From NCBI GenBank assembly GCA_022606135.1, contig JABYQN010000001.1, positions 1,302,001-1,366,000 on the forward strand: a DNA stretch of 64,000 bases, read 5' to 3'. Under the pieces are notes generated by a model. The model searched no databases. It was not told the DNA's origin and saw nothing but the letters and a program-made list of their open reading frames with translations. Position numbers and translations under genes: made by a program. This DNA comes from Fomes fomentarius (lineage: Eukaryota; Basidiomycota; Agaricomycetes; Polyporales; Polyporaceae). Positions 48,501 through 59,575 of the stretch are shown here, one piece after another. The number at the start of each line of letters is the position of its first letter. The stretch's first letter is position 1.

Positions 48501-51500
48501 TGTGTTTACTTCCATTCAGCCGGACCGGCTGGACGGAGAACCCGAGGACCCACCAGAGGAGATATCAGACAAGATTCTGTTCATTGTGAACAATCTCGCA
48601 CCGACGAATTTCGATGCCAAGCTTCTGGAAATGAAGGGGCACTTCCAGGAGCACTATTCTCGATGGTTCGCCAATTACCTCGTTGACCAGCGGGTCAGCA
48701 TCGAGCCAAACAACCATCAACTATATCTCCGCTTCCTGGACGCTCTGGATGTGCAGCCACTTTTCCGCTTCGTCCTCCATGAGACGCTGGTTAAGTCTGC
48801 GGCGCTCCTCAATTCTGAGAAGACCCTGCAGCTGGGTTCGGAGCGCGCGATCCTGAAAAACGTCGGGTCGTGGCTTGGCAGCATCACGCTTGCGCGGGAT
48901 CATCCAATCAAGCACAAGAACCTGTCGTTCAAGGACTTGCTTATCGAGGGTTACGACAATGGCCGGCTCATTGTCGCGATACCGTTCGTCTGCAAGACGC
49001 TTGAGCCTGCTGCGCGCTCCAAGGTGTTCAGGCCCCCCAATCCGTGGTTGATGGCTGTCATCAGCTTGCTCACGGAGCTGTACCACTTCGCCGAGCTCAA
49101 GCTGAATCTCAAGTTTGAGATCGAGATGCTTTGCAAAGCTCTAGATGTCGACCTTGATGTCGTGGAGGCAACTACCATCCTCCGCAACCGTCCGCTTACA
49201 GACTCCCTTACTGGTCCTCCCCTTCCTGAGTACGTCGGCGACATCGACTCCCTGCCTATGGGTGGGTATGACCCTACAACGCAGGCGCAAGCAGATGCTC
49301 AGCTGTTACCTATAGGCCCAACTTCCCCTTCCGATTCTCAGCGCGCCCTCGGCGCCCACATTGAGAATATCCTGTCGAGTATCCTTCCTCACGTCACCCT
49401 CAACCCCCAGTTGGCTCCTCTCAATACGAACTCCAACTTCAAGCGCGCTGTGCAAATGGCAATCGATCGTGCCGTCCGCGAAGTAAGGGATACGATAGTG
49501 ACGCTAAATGCGAGCTTACATAATCCTATAGATCATCCTTCCGGTGGTGGAGCGCTCGGTCACCATCGCGGGCATTTCGACGCGGGAGCTCGTGGCGAAG
49601 GATTTCGTGACGGAGGCTAGTGAAGACAAGCTCCGCAAGGCAGGTCATGTCATGGCCCAGAAACTGGCTGGAAGCTTGGCATTGGTGACTTGCAAGGAGC
49701 CATTAAAGGGCAACCTCGGGAGCCATATCCGCCAGTTCCTGTCCGAGTTTGGATTCTCTGAGGTACGATGGAATCTAGTGCTGTGTATCTCGGGCTTCTC
49801 ACTCATTGCCAACAGCAAATGGTGCCTGACCAGGTCATCTTCCTTCTGGTGCAGGAAAATATCGAGTTGGCTTGTCAGGCTATCGAGAAGGCAGCCATGG
49901 ATCGTGCGGTTATCGACGTCGACGACGGGTTCGCTGCAGCGTACGAGATTCGCAGGCGCCATAGAGAGGTGAGTAGAACCCGAGTAGCGTGCGCAACGAT
50001 TGGTACTGAGTGGCCATGATAGCAACACCCCGGTCAACCGTTCTGGGATACCTCCGTTCCTCAGTCGAATGTCTTCAACTCTCTCCCCGATCTCTTGCGG
50101 ATCAAGCCTGGGGGTGCCGCGGTCCAGCAGCTCAGGGTCTACGAGGAATTCAGTATGTTCGTCACATCTGCTACTCCGTCAGTTGCTGACACCTGTGCAG
50201 ACATGGATCCCAAACGTCGTGTGTTCACCAGTCGCCCGAACTCTACGGTGTCGTACTCCCGAGCGGACCAGATCGCTTCGGCTCTCTACAGTCCTTCGCC
50301 AGCTCCAGAGCAGGCCGGTCAAGTGCTCTTACCTCAAGAGGCCATGGAACGCTTCAACGTATGTGCACACGTTAACTTGCTAAGATACCCACTCACACTC
50401 TACACAGATGTTTGTCAGGGACCTAGAGGCCTTCCTTCTCCAGCTGCCCATTACTTCCCTTAGCGCACTTTCCCCTGGTCATGAGGTCCACCACCTTCTC
50501 CGCCAAATCCTCTTCATTGCCGCCGATTCTGTCGACCGTTCCCGCACCCCTCTCCTCATGTCTCAGAAGATCGTGCAGCTGCTGTACAAGACCCCTTCTC
50601 AGCTTGGACGCGAGATCTACGTCGCGTTGCTTGACCGGCTCTGCCACTCGTTCGAGGAGGTAGCTCGGGAGGCAATAACTTGGCTGATCTATGCTGAGGA
50701 CGAGCGCAAATTCAATGTCCCGGTCACGGTCGCCCTGCTGCGTAATGGTCTCGTCACTATCTCTCAGGAGGACCAACAGCTAGCCAAGCTCCTCTACTCT
50801 GAACCCCGTCCCAGCCTGCAGAATTTCGCTGCTGGCTTGATCCGAGAATGCCTTGCTGCGGACCCGCCGCTTGCCACTCAAGCTCAGTTCTCCTACTCGC
50901 TTGAGGTGTTGAATCAATTAGCTCAGTCTGGGAAAGCTAACGAAGAGTCAGTGTTCTACTTTAAGCCGCGCTTATACAGCTCCATACTGATCGTTCCGTT
51001 CAGGGCTAGCCGGTTGTTGGATGATTTGCGTGGAGTTCCCCGCCGAACCGCTCAAGCAGCAACTGAGAATCAACCGACGCGCCAGGCTTCCACCAAGCCC
51101 GAGACCGAGACATTGAGGGAGAAGCTGTTCATCTGGTTCCAGCAATGGGTCAGCATCTACCAACGGTCGCACTCGCCGGAGAAGTCCTTCGTGCCGTACA
51201 TCACACAGCTCACTCGCCAGGGTATCCTCAAGGCGGAAGACGTCTCCTCATTCTTCTTCCGTGTGTGTGCAGAATCGAGCGTCAACAGCTACATCAAGCA
51301 TATCAACGCCGGAGAATACGGCTTTGCGTTCCAGGCTCTCGACGCGATGTCGCGCTTGATTGTGTACATCATCAAGTACCACGGCGATGCTTCAGGCGTG
51401 AACAACGACCAGGCTAAAGTGCATTACCTGACGAAGATCTTGACTATCTTTGTCTTGGTGTTGGCTAACATGCACGAGGATCAGGGGCCTGTCTTCCAGC

Positions 51501-52756
51501 AGAAGCCGTTCTTCCGCTTCTTCTCCAGCCTGCTGAACGACCTTCATTCCCTTGAGTCCAGCCCCGGGTTCCCGTACTTCCCATTGCTCCTAGCTATCGG
51601 GTGAGTACTGTCAGAGGCTCGACAAAAAAAGTATGCTCATACATTCGCTTGCTTTAGTGATACATTCAGCTCCCTGCAGCCCACGTACTTCCCTGGGTTT
51701 GCGTTCTCCTGGATGAGCTTGATCTCTCACCGCCTCTTCATGCCAAAATTGCTCCTCTCCGACAACCGCGAGGTAAGAATCACACACGACATTGTCACTT
51801 GTATAACCAAGACTTATGCGCAAACCTGTAGGGTTGGCCTGCGTTCTACAAGCTGCTGCTCTCGCTATTCAAGTTCCTTGCGCCCTTCCTCAAAACGGCC
51901 GACCTACAATCCTCTGGGCGCGACCTCTACCGCGGAACCCTCCGTTTACTCCTTGTCCTTCTGCACGACTTCCCTGAGTTCCTCAGCGAATACTACTTCT
52001 CACTGTGCGACGTTATCCCCCCACGTTGCATTCAGCTCCGCAATATCGTTCTCAGTGCATACCCTCCCAATGTCATCCTTCCCGACCCTCATCTCCGTGA
52101 CATCGACTTCGAGTTGATTCCCGAGATGGGCCCTATCCCTCCCATCCTCTCCGACTTTGCTGCCAACCTCAGGGCAGGCGACCTCAAGGTGTACCTTGAC
52201 CAGTACCTGTTGAACAGGGGTCCACAGGCAACGTTCTTGGCGTCGCTCACTGACCGTCTCCGACTTCCGGAGCAGGACAATTCTGCTGAGATCTACAATC
52301 TCCCCCTCATCAATTCGCTCGTCATGTACATCGGAGTATCTACCGTGGCCCAAGCACGTGCTCGCAGCGGTGGTCCGCTCTTTGTCGCGACCGATCCAGG
52401 TGTCATCGTCTTGCACTACTTGGCAACAAACCTCGACGTGGAAGGTGCGTTGTTTTGTTTACAGTTGATGCACGGTCCCTGATGTCATGTCAGGTCAACA
52501 CCACCTCATGAGCGCTATGGTCCTTCACCTGCGTTACCCCAATGCGCACACGCACTGGTTCAGTTCTTTGATGTTATACCTCTTCCACGAGATACAAGTC
52601 GACCAGTTCAGGGAGATCATGACACGGGTTTTACTAGAGCGCTTCCTAGTTCACCGTCCTCACCCGTGGGGCGCGCTTGTCACTTTCATCGAGCTGCTCC
52701 GGAACCTGAAGTACAACTTCTGGCAACAGGAGTTCATCCATGTGGCCCCGAAGTAA
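45594..52756 (+). CDS. NOT1: NOT1, scaffold of the CCR4-NOT deadenylase complex
   Basis: Central platform for mRNA deadenylation and decay; binds Caf1/Ccr4, Not2-Not5 and other partners. About 2,100 residues over some fifteen exons. ATG 45594 (MTEASTRARTPAMDGTASPN) is the first in-frame Met, though an upstream spliced exon is possible because the frame stays open to 45522. Conserved pieces: KAQIVFLLSTLTEDNFERNQ, PLERLILASSIIAAPTRREL, VISYSAEIE-like VVSYSAEIETEVDGIYKQMY, YYPPRELAMTGYLFGSLIQY, MIF4G/Caf1-binding region KILFIVNNLAP-type, HYSRWFANYLVDQRVSIEPN, and the C-terminal Not1 domain LRLLLVLLHDFPEFLSEYYF, PPRCIQLRNIVLSAYPPN, LKYNFWQQEFIHVAPK. The frame stops at 52754-52756. An adjacent frame continues as PEV followed by ENVRRLFHAL, as expected for the true end, so a one-base loss near 52745-52750 is likely. 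Confidence 0.93.
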
Positions 52757-53415
52757 CCCTCCTTCTTGAGAATGTGCGTCGATTGTTTCATGCTCTCGAT
52801 GCTCCCATCTAACGTTTCCCTCAGGTCGCGAGGTCGATCTTCCAATCCTAGAGCAACCACACTTCAGCCTCCTATTCCTCCACATTTTTGCTGTCGCATT
52901 CGCTATCTGTGATATATATCCCGCTCGTCCTCTCCTCCCTTTCTCCATTTTGGGCTGTGTTCTCATTGCACTGTATTGTAACCAGATTTCCCTCTCGCAC
53001 TGTTACAAAAGGCACACGTGATGGCTCGAACTTTGCTTACGGTCAGCCCTGACGAACCCACTACGCACCATCCATGATCCCACACCACGACGTACTACCC
53101 TAAATGTGTCATGTATATTCAATAGTGATGTATCACCCCATACATACCTCTTGTCGTAATCTAGAATGCGGACATGTCCCCGTTCCAGCTCCAGTCGTTA
53201 CTCCAAACCCTGTGTACGAGATTCGATGTAAATGAGTGGTCTCAATCCTATGTCTTGTTCGTGGATGTAGTTCTGAACCATGTTCGTCAGTGTCTCGTGG
53301 GGAACGACTTCCCGTACGTATAAGGAAGAGGCGGAGCCCTCTAGGTTCCCTCCGTCGATACTCCGCATCTGCTACATGCACACACACTCTCTCTAAATAA
53401 CATGATATTTGCCTT
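52757..53415. other. convergent intergenic region after NOT1
   Basis: About 660 bases. The first 65 bases probably still belong to the NOT1 coding end in the shifted frame, up to a taa near 52820. The rest is AT-richer, CT-tracted sequence without a recognisable gene, likely the 3' untranslated regions of both neighbours. Confidence 0.5.
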
Positions 53416-54600
53416 TTAGACTGGCCCCCGAGCTCGACGTTCCTTCTTCGTTGCCTTCCTCACTTCCTTCTCCCAACGCTTGTAGGTATCCTTGAACGCC
53501 CGCGTCTCAAAGTACTGCTTCGGAAAGCCACAGACCTCCTGCAGCAGTGGCGCTATGTCATGCGAGGTGCACACGACGAAGTCCCGCCTACTACCACCTT
53601 CACTGTCTCCACTCGCTCTTCGCCTTGCGCGCAGCCACGAGAGCGTCCATGCCCTTCTCCAGGAACTGGGGGGAGGGTTTGTTTGGCCATCTGAGGCCCG
53701 CTCCGGCTGCTTTCCAAGGAGTCTCGTAGGGCGGCTATGTCGCATCACTGCACCAAACCCGCGTCGTTTGGCGAGAGGTACGGCGGACCGAGGAAGTGCG
53801 CATGCACCGAAGTATTCAAGCGCTCTGCTGCGTCCGCGTTCGCAGAGAACGTCCGCAGGTCGTGGGTGAGGAAAGCCAGTCGCTGCCGAATCTTGGCGAG
53901 TTCCTGGTCCGTGCTACTCACTGGAGTAGCAGCTTCGTAAGGGCTGCCATCCAATTTCTGTGCTAGTCCGACCTCGCTCGATTGGTGTTCAAGTTCGCGG
54001 CCGAGGGTCAGCTGGTCTATAGTATTCAGCCATGTACAGTTGAGGAACACTCACATTCCCGCTATTTGGTTTGGTCGGCATGCTCATTGATAGCAGATGG
54101 TAGCTATCACTGAAGTGCCGTTGTTGTTTTCGAGGGACAACGGGCGTGATTTGAGCCAGTGTACGCACTGTGCAAAAGCCCAAAGGCTGGAGGGACGTAG
54201 TGGTTGCGTATGTAATCCGCCTGATCGGTCCCGGATCGATCTCCTTGACTCATGAGGTCATCAATGTGCTGTTTGGGTGACGACTGGACCAGGAAGGACG
54301 GAGCTACCTAGCGTCTCAATAGCACGGTGACAACGTTGTCCGTAGTACGCCGGGAGAGGACATTGGACCTCCAACGTGGATGCATTATAACTTTCTCATG
54401 CAAGCTAGTCTATCGTGAAGCCTGTACGTAAGGATGTAACCAAGACATACTGAGTGGCGCCCACTTGCTGCTACTAGAATCATGATACCAGTCAGGCAGT
54501 GCGCAGAATTCGGCTGATTGGGAATGAGCACTCACCGATCTCTTACCCACTGAGCGTTCAGGCACACAACCTCTTCCCTGAGATTAACGCGGCCTACCAG
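53416..54600 (-). CDS. unrecognised multi-exon gene (possibly partly broken)
   Basis: I do not recognise the product. Coding-like pieces on the minus strand, 5' to 3': CLNAQWVRDR (about 54570), VQCPLPAYYGQRCHRAIETL (about 54310-54370), ADYIRNHYVPPAFGLLHSA (about 54175-54230), DSYHLLSMSMPTKPNSGN, LTLGRELEHQSSEVGLAQKL onward with a helical, coiled-coil-like stretch ELAKIRQRLAFLTHDLRTF and HAHFLGPPYLSPNDAGL, then FLEKGMDALVAARKAKSE, and VVCTSHDIAPLLQEVCGFPK ending KKERRARGPV at 53416. Introns joining the middle pieces keep phase. The join between the last two pieces does not: the reading that looks most protein-like needs a frame change at about 53600. The true start is not located and may lie near 54600 or further upstream. 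Confidence 0.4.
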
Positions 54601-54795
54601 AGCTTGATGAGGTTCGCTGGCGCGCATATAACCTCGCGAATACATCGAATTGACCCTATTGAGTAATGTACAGTTGTCCAATTAACGCCAGTCAGTCAGA
54701 GCGCGAGACGGTAGCGGAAGCCAGAACGAATAGAAGCGACAGCACAGCAACAAACCCGGCTCCACGAGTGAGCAGGTCCGAGGCGTATCTCCGCT

Positions 54796-56790
54796 TCAAC
54801 CCTTGTATGTATCGAAGAGGAGGAAGGTGAACAGTCCGAGGAGCGCGGCAAACACGTAGAACACACGGCCCTCCCGCATCGGGTCTCCCTGCGCGAGGAA
54901 GTTGCGGAGGGGGAGGAAGACGAGGCCGACCAGGAAGTTGGCGATCCCTGTCCGAGGCCGAGGTCGTGTCAGCGATGACATACACGCAAGTATTTCGAGG
55001 ATGGAATGAGACGTACAGTTGAGCGACAGTCCCACGGAAGAGAGGGCGGAAACGGCCTGGAAGATGGATCATGTAAGTACGTATAGATCCGCAGCTGCAA
55101 GCTAAGACTAAGACAACTGGACGTACGACGTGGGGCGACACCTCGGGAATCATCACAAATGGTACCGGACCGATACCGATCGCGAAGGACCTAAGCAGCT
55201 CGTCAGTCAGTATAAAGGAAGGTCTTGAGTAAACGGGCAAAATACACGTACGCAATGAACATCATGACGGCCAAACTTGCAAGCGTCACAGCGCCGCTAT
55301 CCAGACCGAAGCCGACGGCAAGCAGGGAGGAAATTGCGCCTGTAGCAGACAGCGCAAGCAGCGTTCTGCGTCCCATGCGCTACATGACAGATATGAAGTT
55401 TGTCGCACAAATGCAGCGAAGCAAGATACATACGTCAATGAGAACCATAGGTGCAAAGGTCATCAACACATTCACAATTGTGATGCCCAATGAGATGTAT
55501 GGGCCAAGTTCGGGGAGCGTCTTGGAGAGGATATCATTGCTGTAGTATAAAACTGTATTCCGCGGATCAGCAGCACCTTCCCGGGGCTCCGCGCAACGGA
55601 ACTGACCTGCATTCACACCAGAAAGTTGTTGGCAAAGCATCGAGAAGCAAACGATGGCGAGCGGTCTCCGGAACTCTGCGCGAAGAAGGACCTGCGGGAC
55701 GGTCACAGCGGCCTGGTGCTGGTGGGCCTCCCGAGGATGGGAATTCAGCGAGCCTCGCTCTTCATCCGAGCCAAGTAGAGGATCCTCGGGGTTCTCGTTC
55801 GAGACTAAGTAATCGTGAGCAATGGAACAACAGGCGCTCCCAAAGTGAGACGCCAGTTGAACGTACCATCGGGACTGCGGACGGCGACTATACCCTTCCA
55901 GAGTCTGCGCGCGCTCGCGTCCTTGTCCCGCAGCAGGCCGTGGCGGTTTAGCCAGACGGGAGACTCGACAATGAGTGGTCCAATGAGCAGCTGTGCGAGA
56001 GCAAGTCCTGAAGAGATGAGCAGTACAAGGCGCCATGTGCGAGGTGTAGCGAGCCGCAGACCCATGGATTGGGTGATCATGATGCCAATGACGATGGCAA
56101 ACTGAGTAAGGACGCCTGTCATGAAACTTTAGGCCACTGTTGGCATAAGTACTGGGACTACACTTGCCTACGGAGCCCTTAATCTTGCTGGGCGCAATCT
56201 CGGAGATGTATATGGGACCAACGCAGAGACCCAAGCCGGCAGAGACACCGGTGAGGAGCCTGGCAGCATCGCCCATGGGATAATCACCAGACACAGACAT
56301 GGCGGAGTACTCACCGTCCGATGATGAGAGGAGACAAGGAGGCAGCAACTGCCATGAATCCTGCACCGACAGCCATAACGAATGCACTTGCGAGGACAGC
56401 ACCTTTACGTCCCCACCGGTCCATGACAATATTGGCACCAATGCTCCCAAGCAATCCTCCAACGGTGTAGACAGATGTCACGACGGAGAACGTCGCGTCA
56501 GACATGGGTATGCATGTTGGGAGCGCATAGTAGGTAGACGGTACGCCAGGGATATCTGAGACGCGGCAAGTGAGGACGGCTTGAATTTGATTCAGGCTGG
56601 AGATGTGATAGCCATACTGCGCAGTGTGTGCGAGGAGGAGGATGGGAGGCGTAAGGCAGGGATCTCAAATTAACACGCGATGATTGTCTTGTTTTGTGAG
56701 GAAAGGACTGACCTGGAAGGAGACGATCAGAACCCATGCGCAGACTATCCAGCCGTATGTTGTGAACGCTTGGGGCTCTCCGGGTGTCAT
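54796..56790 (-). CDS. MFS sugar transporter
   Basis: Plasma- or vacuolar-membrane hexose-type transporter of the major facilitator superfamily, with about 12 membrane segments and roughly 500 residues. The start is MTPGEPQAFTTYGWIVCAWV. Signature loops: DRWGRKGAVL after the second segment, GVSAGLGLCVGPIYISEIAP, VESPVWLNRHGLLRDKDASA (the PESPRWL position, here with V before ESP and V in place of R), FSMLCQQLSGVNAVLYYSND, APMVLIDRMGRRTLLALSAT, FAIGIGPVPFVMIPEVSP, and a terminal helix FLLFDTYKG with the stop at 54796-54798. A long acidic cytosolic loop SNENPEDPLLGSDEERGSLN sits in the middle. About ten exons. The length and loops resemble the fungal group related to animal GLUT and yeast Ybr241c-type vacuolar transporters; substrate is not determined. 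Confidence 0.9.
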
Positions 56791-58015
56791 TGTGTGTGGT
56801 AAGTCGCCCCGGCTGAGAGCAAGAGCAGAGCGAGACGAGTGCTGCCAGTGCGTTAACCGCGCGAGATAGTACTGCGAGACGCGTTCTCGCTGTGGTCCTG
56901 GACTTCTGCCCGGACCGGAGATGTTGGGGCTCGGACCCCGGGCACTTATTTCTACGAGATAATATTCAGTATCGCAGTACTAGTACTCTACAATATATAC
57001 TGCCGCCATCATTGAGAGAGCTTGTACACAATTTGAAGTGTGGTCATGAGCTACCAACGTTCCCATCCACCCCATGAGCTATGAGCATGTATACGACTCC
57101 GGCTTCAGTACTCTGAATTGTAGATGATGAGCAGATGATGGTTTGAGAGGTCATAGCGGGCAGGGTATCGATATCGGAAACGTTCAGTTGAATGCCGCCG
57201 ACATTAGAGGCTTTGACGGCGATCACTTACTTCTCTGTAGTTGTTTGCTACTTGCCAGGCCCATCAGTTTGCTCCAGCAATGGCAAACAGTGTCAGCACA
57301 GACATCTCTGTCATTTGCAAAGTGATCTTCAAGCTGGCTGCTGAATAGTGTCAAGATCAGATCTAGAGGGAGTCTGCCAAGTGACTCAATTCTTGCACAT
57401 GCATTGTGGCATCTGACATACACGTGTCATATATATACTACAAAGGGGAGAGCAGCAGGTGAGAGGTTATAGAGGATTAGAGACGAGGTCGGCAAAAAAG
57501 TCCAGTACCAGAGTTGAACATAGGACCCCGGATACCAAATTCTCAACAACGTGTCGGCGCTGGCTCGCGGGTCCTACACGACAACCATAACGACTGCACT
57601 CGCGAGGGCAACATCCCTTTCAATCAGCTTCCTGACGGAGGCGTACGACGAGGACCGAAACCGAAGCACTCAGCAACACACGAAGATATTAAGGGGGGTG
57701 TCAGGCCTGATTGTATTACTAACTAACCAGCGACTACCCTAAACATGTGGGAGAGGGTTCACCTTTTCCGCGCATGCGACTAGTAAGGTAAAAAAAAGGG
57801 ATCACAACATAGCAAGCAGGAGAGGGAGGTAGCTAGAAAGAGTCCGAGTCCGTGCGCAACAATAAACACCGGTGTGAGGGGGAGGAGGTATCGTAGCAAA
57901 TCTACAATGCGAAGGGCCCTAGAAGTGTCCGAGAGCTATGGCTATAGAGGTGCCCAGAGTCCATGTCCATATGAGAACGTCGTCGTCGTAAGGTATCCCA
58001 GGAAGTGCGACTCGC
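56791..58015. other. intergenic region between transporter and cupredoxin genes
   Basis: About 1.2 kb with no recognised gene. Short + strand frames at 57514-57742 lack known domains. AT-rich patches occur near 56950-57130 and 57420-57450 (atatatata). The part near 57750-58015 is likely the 3' untranslated region of the cupredoxin gene. Confidence 0.45.
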
Positions 58016-59575
58016 TTAGAATGCGAGAACGGCCGCAGCAAAGGCAGCGACACCAAGGAGCGCGGTCGACGCGGCCTTGGAGGCGGCACCGTTGCCCTTG
58101 GGGGCCGCGGCGCTCTCCGCGGGAACAGAGGGAGCGGCAGCCGCACTAGTGGCAGCACTTGACGGCGACGCAGAGGACGCAGAGGACCCAGCGTCAACAG
58201 CGTTGTTGATGGGGGCCATGTCGCTGGGGATGACCTTAGGGGCGTCACCGCCGAGGTCGATAGTGCCGTCCTCCTTGAGGGTCTCGGGGTTGGCACCGAG
58301 GAACGAGCGAGTGTACATGACGTTCTCGAGAACAAGGTTGTGCGACCAATCCGGCAGGTTGGCGAGGTCAATGTTCGAACCCCAGTTCGCAGCCTTCTCG
58401 TTGTTCGCGGTCATGGTGTCGGTGAACGCGCGCATGGCAGCAAGGTCAGAGCTGTTAGAGACGGCGGCGGACATCTGCTGGGAGACGGAGGTGGAGACCT
58501 GGTACGCCGACGGGGGGTTGATCATACCGAACATTCCCTTCTGGCAGTGACCGGGAGTGTTGCAGAAGAAGAACGTCGGGTTCGTGTCGTTGACAACCTG
58601 GGTAAAGGTGAATGGCGCATCGTGGGAACCAGAGGTGAAGAGAGCGTCGCTGGTCTTGTTGCAGAGCTCGAGGGCCGACGACTTGGTAACGGTGTGGTTC
58701 TTCGCGTTCCACTGGAACAGGACGGTGTCACCGACGGAGGCGTTGACCGCGAAGGGGACGTAGCGAAGAACACCCTGAGTGGGCGCGACGATAACAGTAT
58801 GGGTCACACCCGTGCCCTGGGAGCCGTGGTAACTGCCATCATCGCTGGAACCCTGAGTCGCCGAGGGCGTCCAGGTAGCGGCGGGAGCGCCCCAAGAAGC
58901 AACGCATTCTAGAAGGTCGCGTTAGGGCAACGTAGAACTTGTAATGGATGATTACTCACGCTGCACACAGTCGTTGTAACCAGAGCCGCCCCAGTTGTTG
59001 CTGCCGGAGCCGTAGGTAGCAGTGGAAGTGGCCTCAGCGGTCGAGGTGGCATCCGCGGTCGAGGTGGCGTACTCCTGGGTAGTAGCGGACTCGTACTTGT
59101 TCTCCTGCGTCGAGGTCTCGTGCATGGTGGAGCTCTCGGACATAGTGGAGCTCTCAGACATGGTGGAGCTCTCGGACATGTCCACGGAGCTCGACGACCC
59201 GTACGAGTTGTCTTTCGAGTTATCGTAGGAGCTACCGCTGGAACTGCTCTGGTACGACTTGTCGGAGTTGTCGTAGCTGCTGCCGCTGCTTGAGCTCTGG
59301 TACGACTTGTCCGAAGATTTGTCGTAGCTGCTGCCACTGCTGGAGCTCTGGTAAGACTTGTCGTCGGTCTGCTTCGCGTATTCGGCAGAGGACGAGGAAG
59401 AGGACGACTCGTAGTCATTCGACCTGAAGGGAGCGTACGCTCAACTTCCATATGAGGGAAGACGGGGAACGCGCGATACTCACTTGTCGGAGACCTCGTA
59501 ATCCTTCGTGGGAGCCGGCGCGGCAACCGCATAGCCGACGAGAAGGGCAGACGTGAGGATGGTAGAGAAACGCAT
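58016..59575 (-). CDS. GPI-anchored Ser-rich cupredoxin (extracellular)
   Basis: Cell-surface blue-copper-like protein of the fungal group expressed in development and host or wood contact. Three exons: the first carries the signal peptide MRFSTILTSALLVGYAVAAP; the second (about 58960-59424) is a Ser/Tyr/Asp-rich repeat region; the third begins ECVASWGAPAATWTPSATQG and includes the cupredoxin domain THTVIVAPTQGVLRYVPFAV, VGDTVLFQWNAKNHTVTKSS and FFFCNTPGHCQKGMFGMINP. Candidate ligands are the His of NHTVT and the Cys, His and Met of CNTPGHCQKGM, so a type-1 site is complete. The tail is Ala/Ser-rich and ends in a hydrophobic GPI signal, ALLGVAAFAAAVLAF. About 480 residues. TATAAG lies about 320 bases upstream (59893-59900). 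Confidence 0.87.
59124..59177 (-). repeat. three 18-base tandem units in the cupredoxin stalk
   Basis: Units at 59124-59141, 59142-59159 and 59160-59177. The first and third are identical and the middle differs at two bases. On the minus strand they encode SESSTM three times. The near-identity suggests recent slippage. Confidence 0.85.
59203..59365 (-). repeat. 48-51 base repeats encoding Ser/Tyr/Asp units
   Basis: tggtacgac-type units begin at 59251, 59299 and 59350 with a further diverged unit before them. Each encodes about 16-17 residues of the form KSYQSSSSGSSYD. They form an extended, probably O-glycosylated stalk between signal peptide and copper domain. Confidence 0.8.

Noticed and set aside
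54692..55255. 187-residue minus-strand frame at the transporter 3' end
   Set aside because: It reads through transporter introns in another frame; the transporter exons explain the sequence.
57480..57600. tRNA-like look near gagttgaacataggacc
   Set aside because: No acceptor stem, D-arm or T-arm pairing could be drawn around it.
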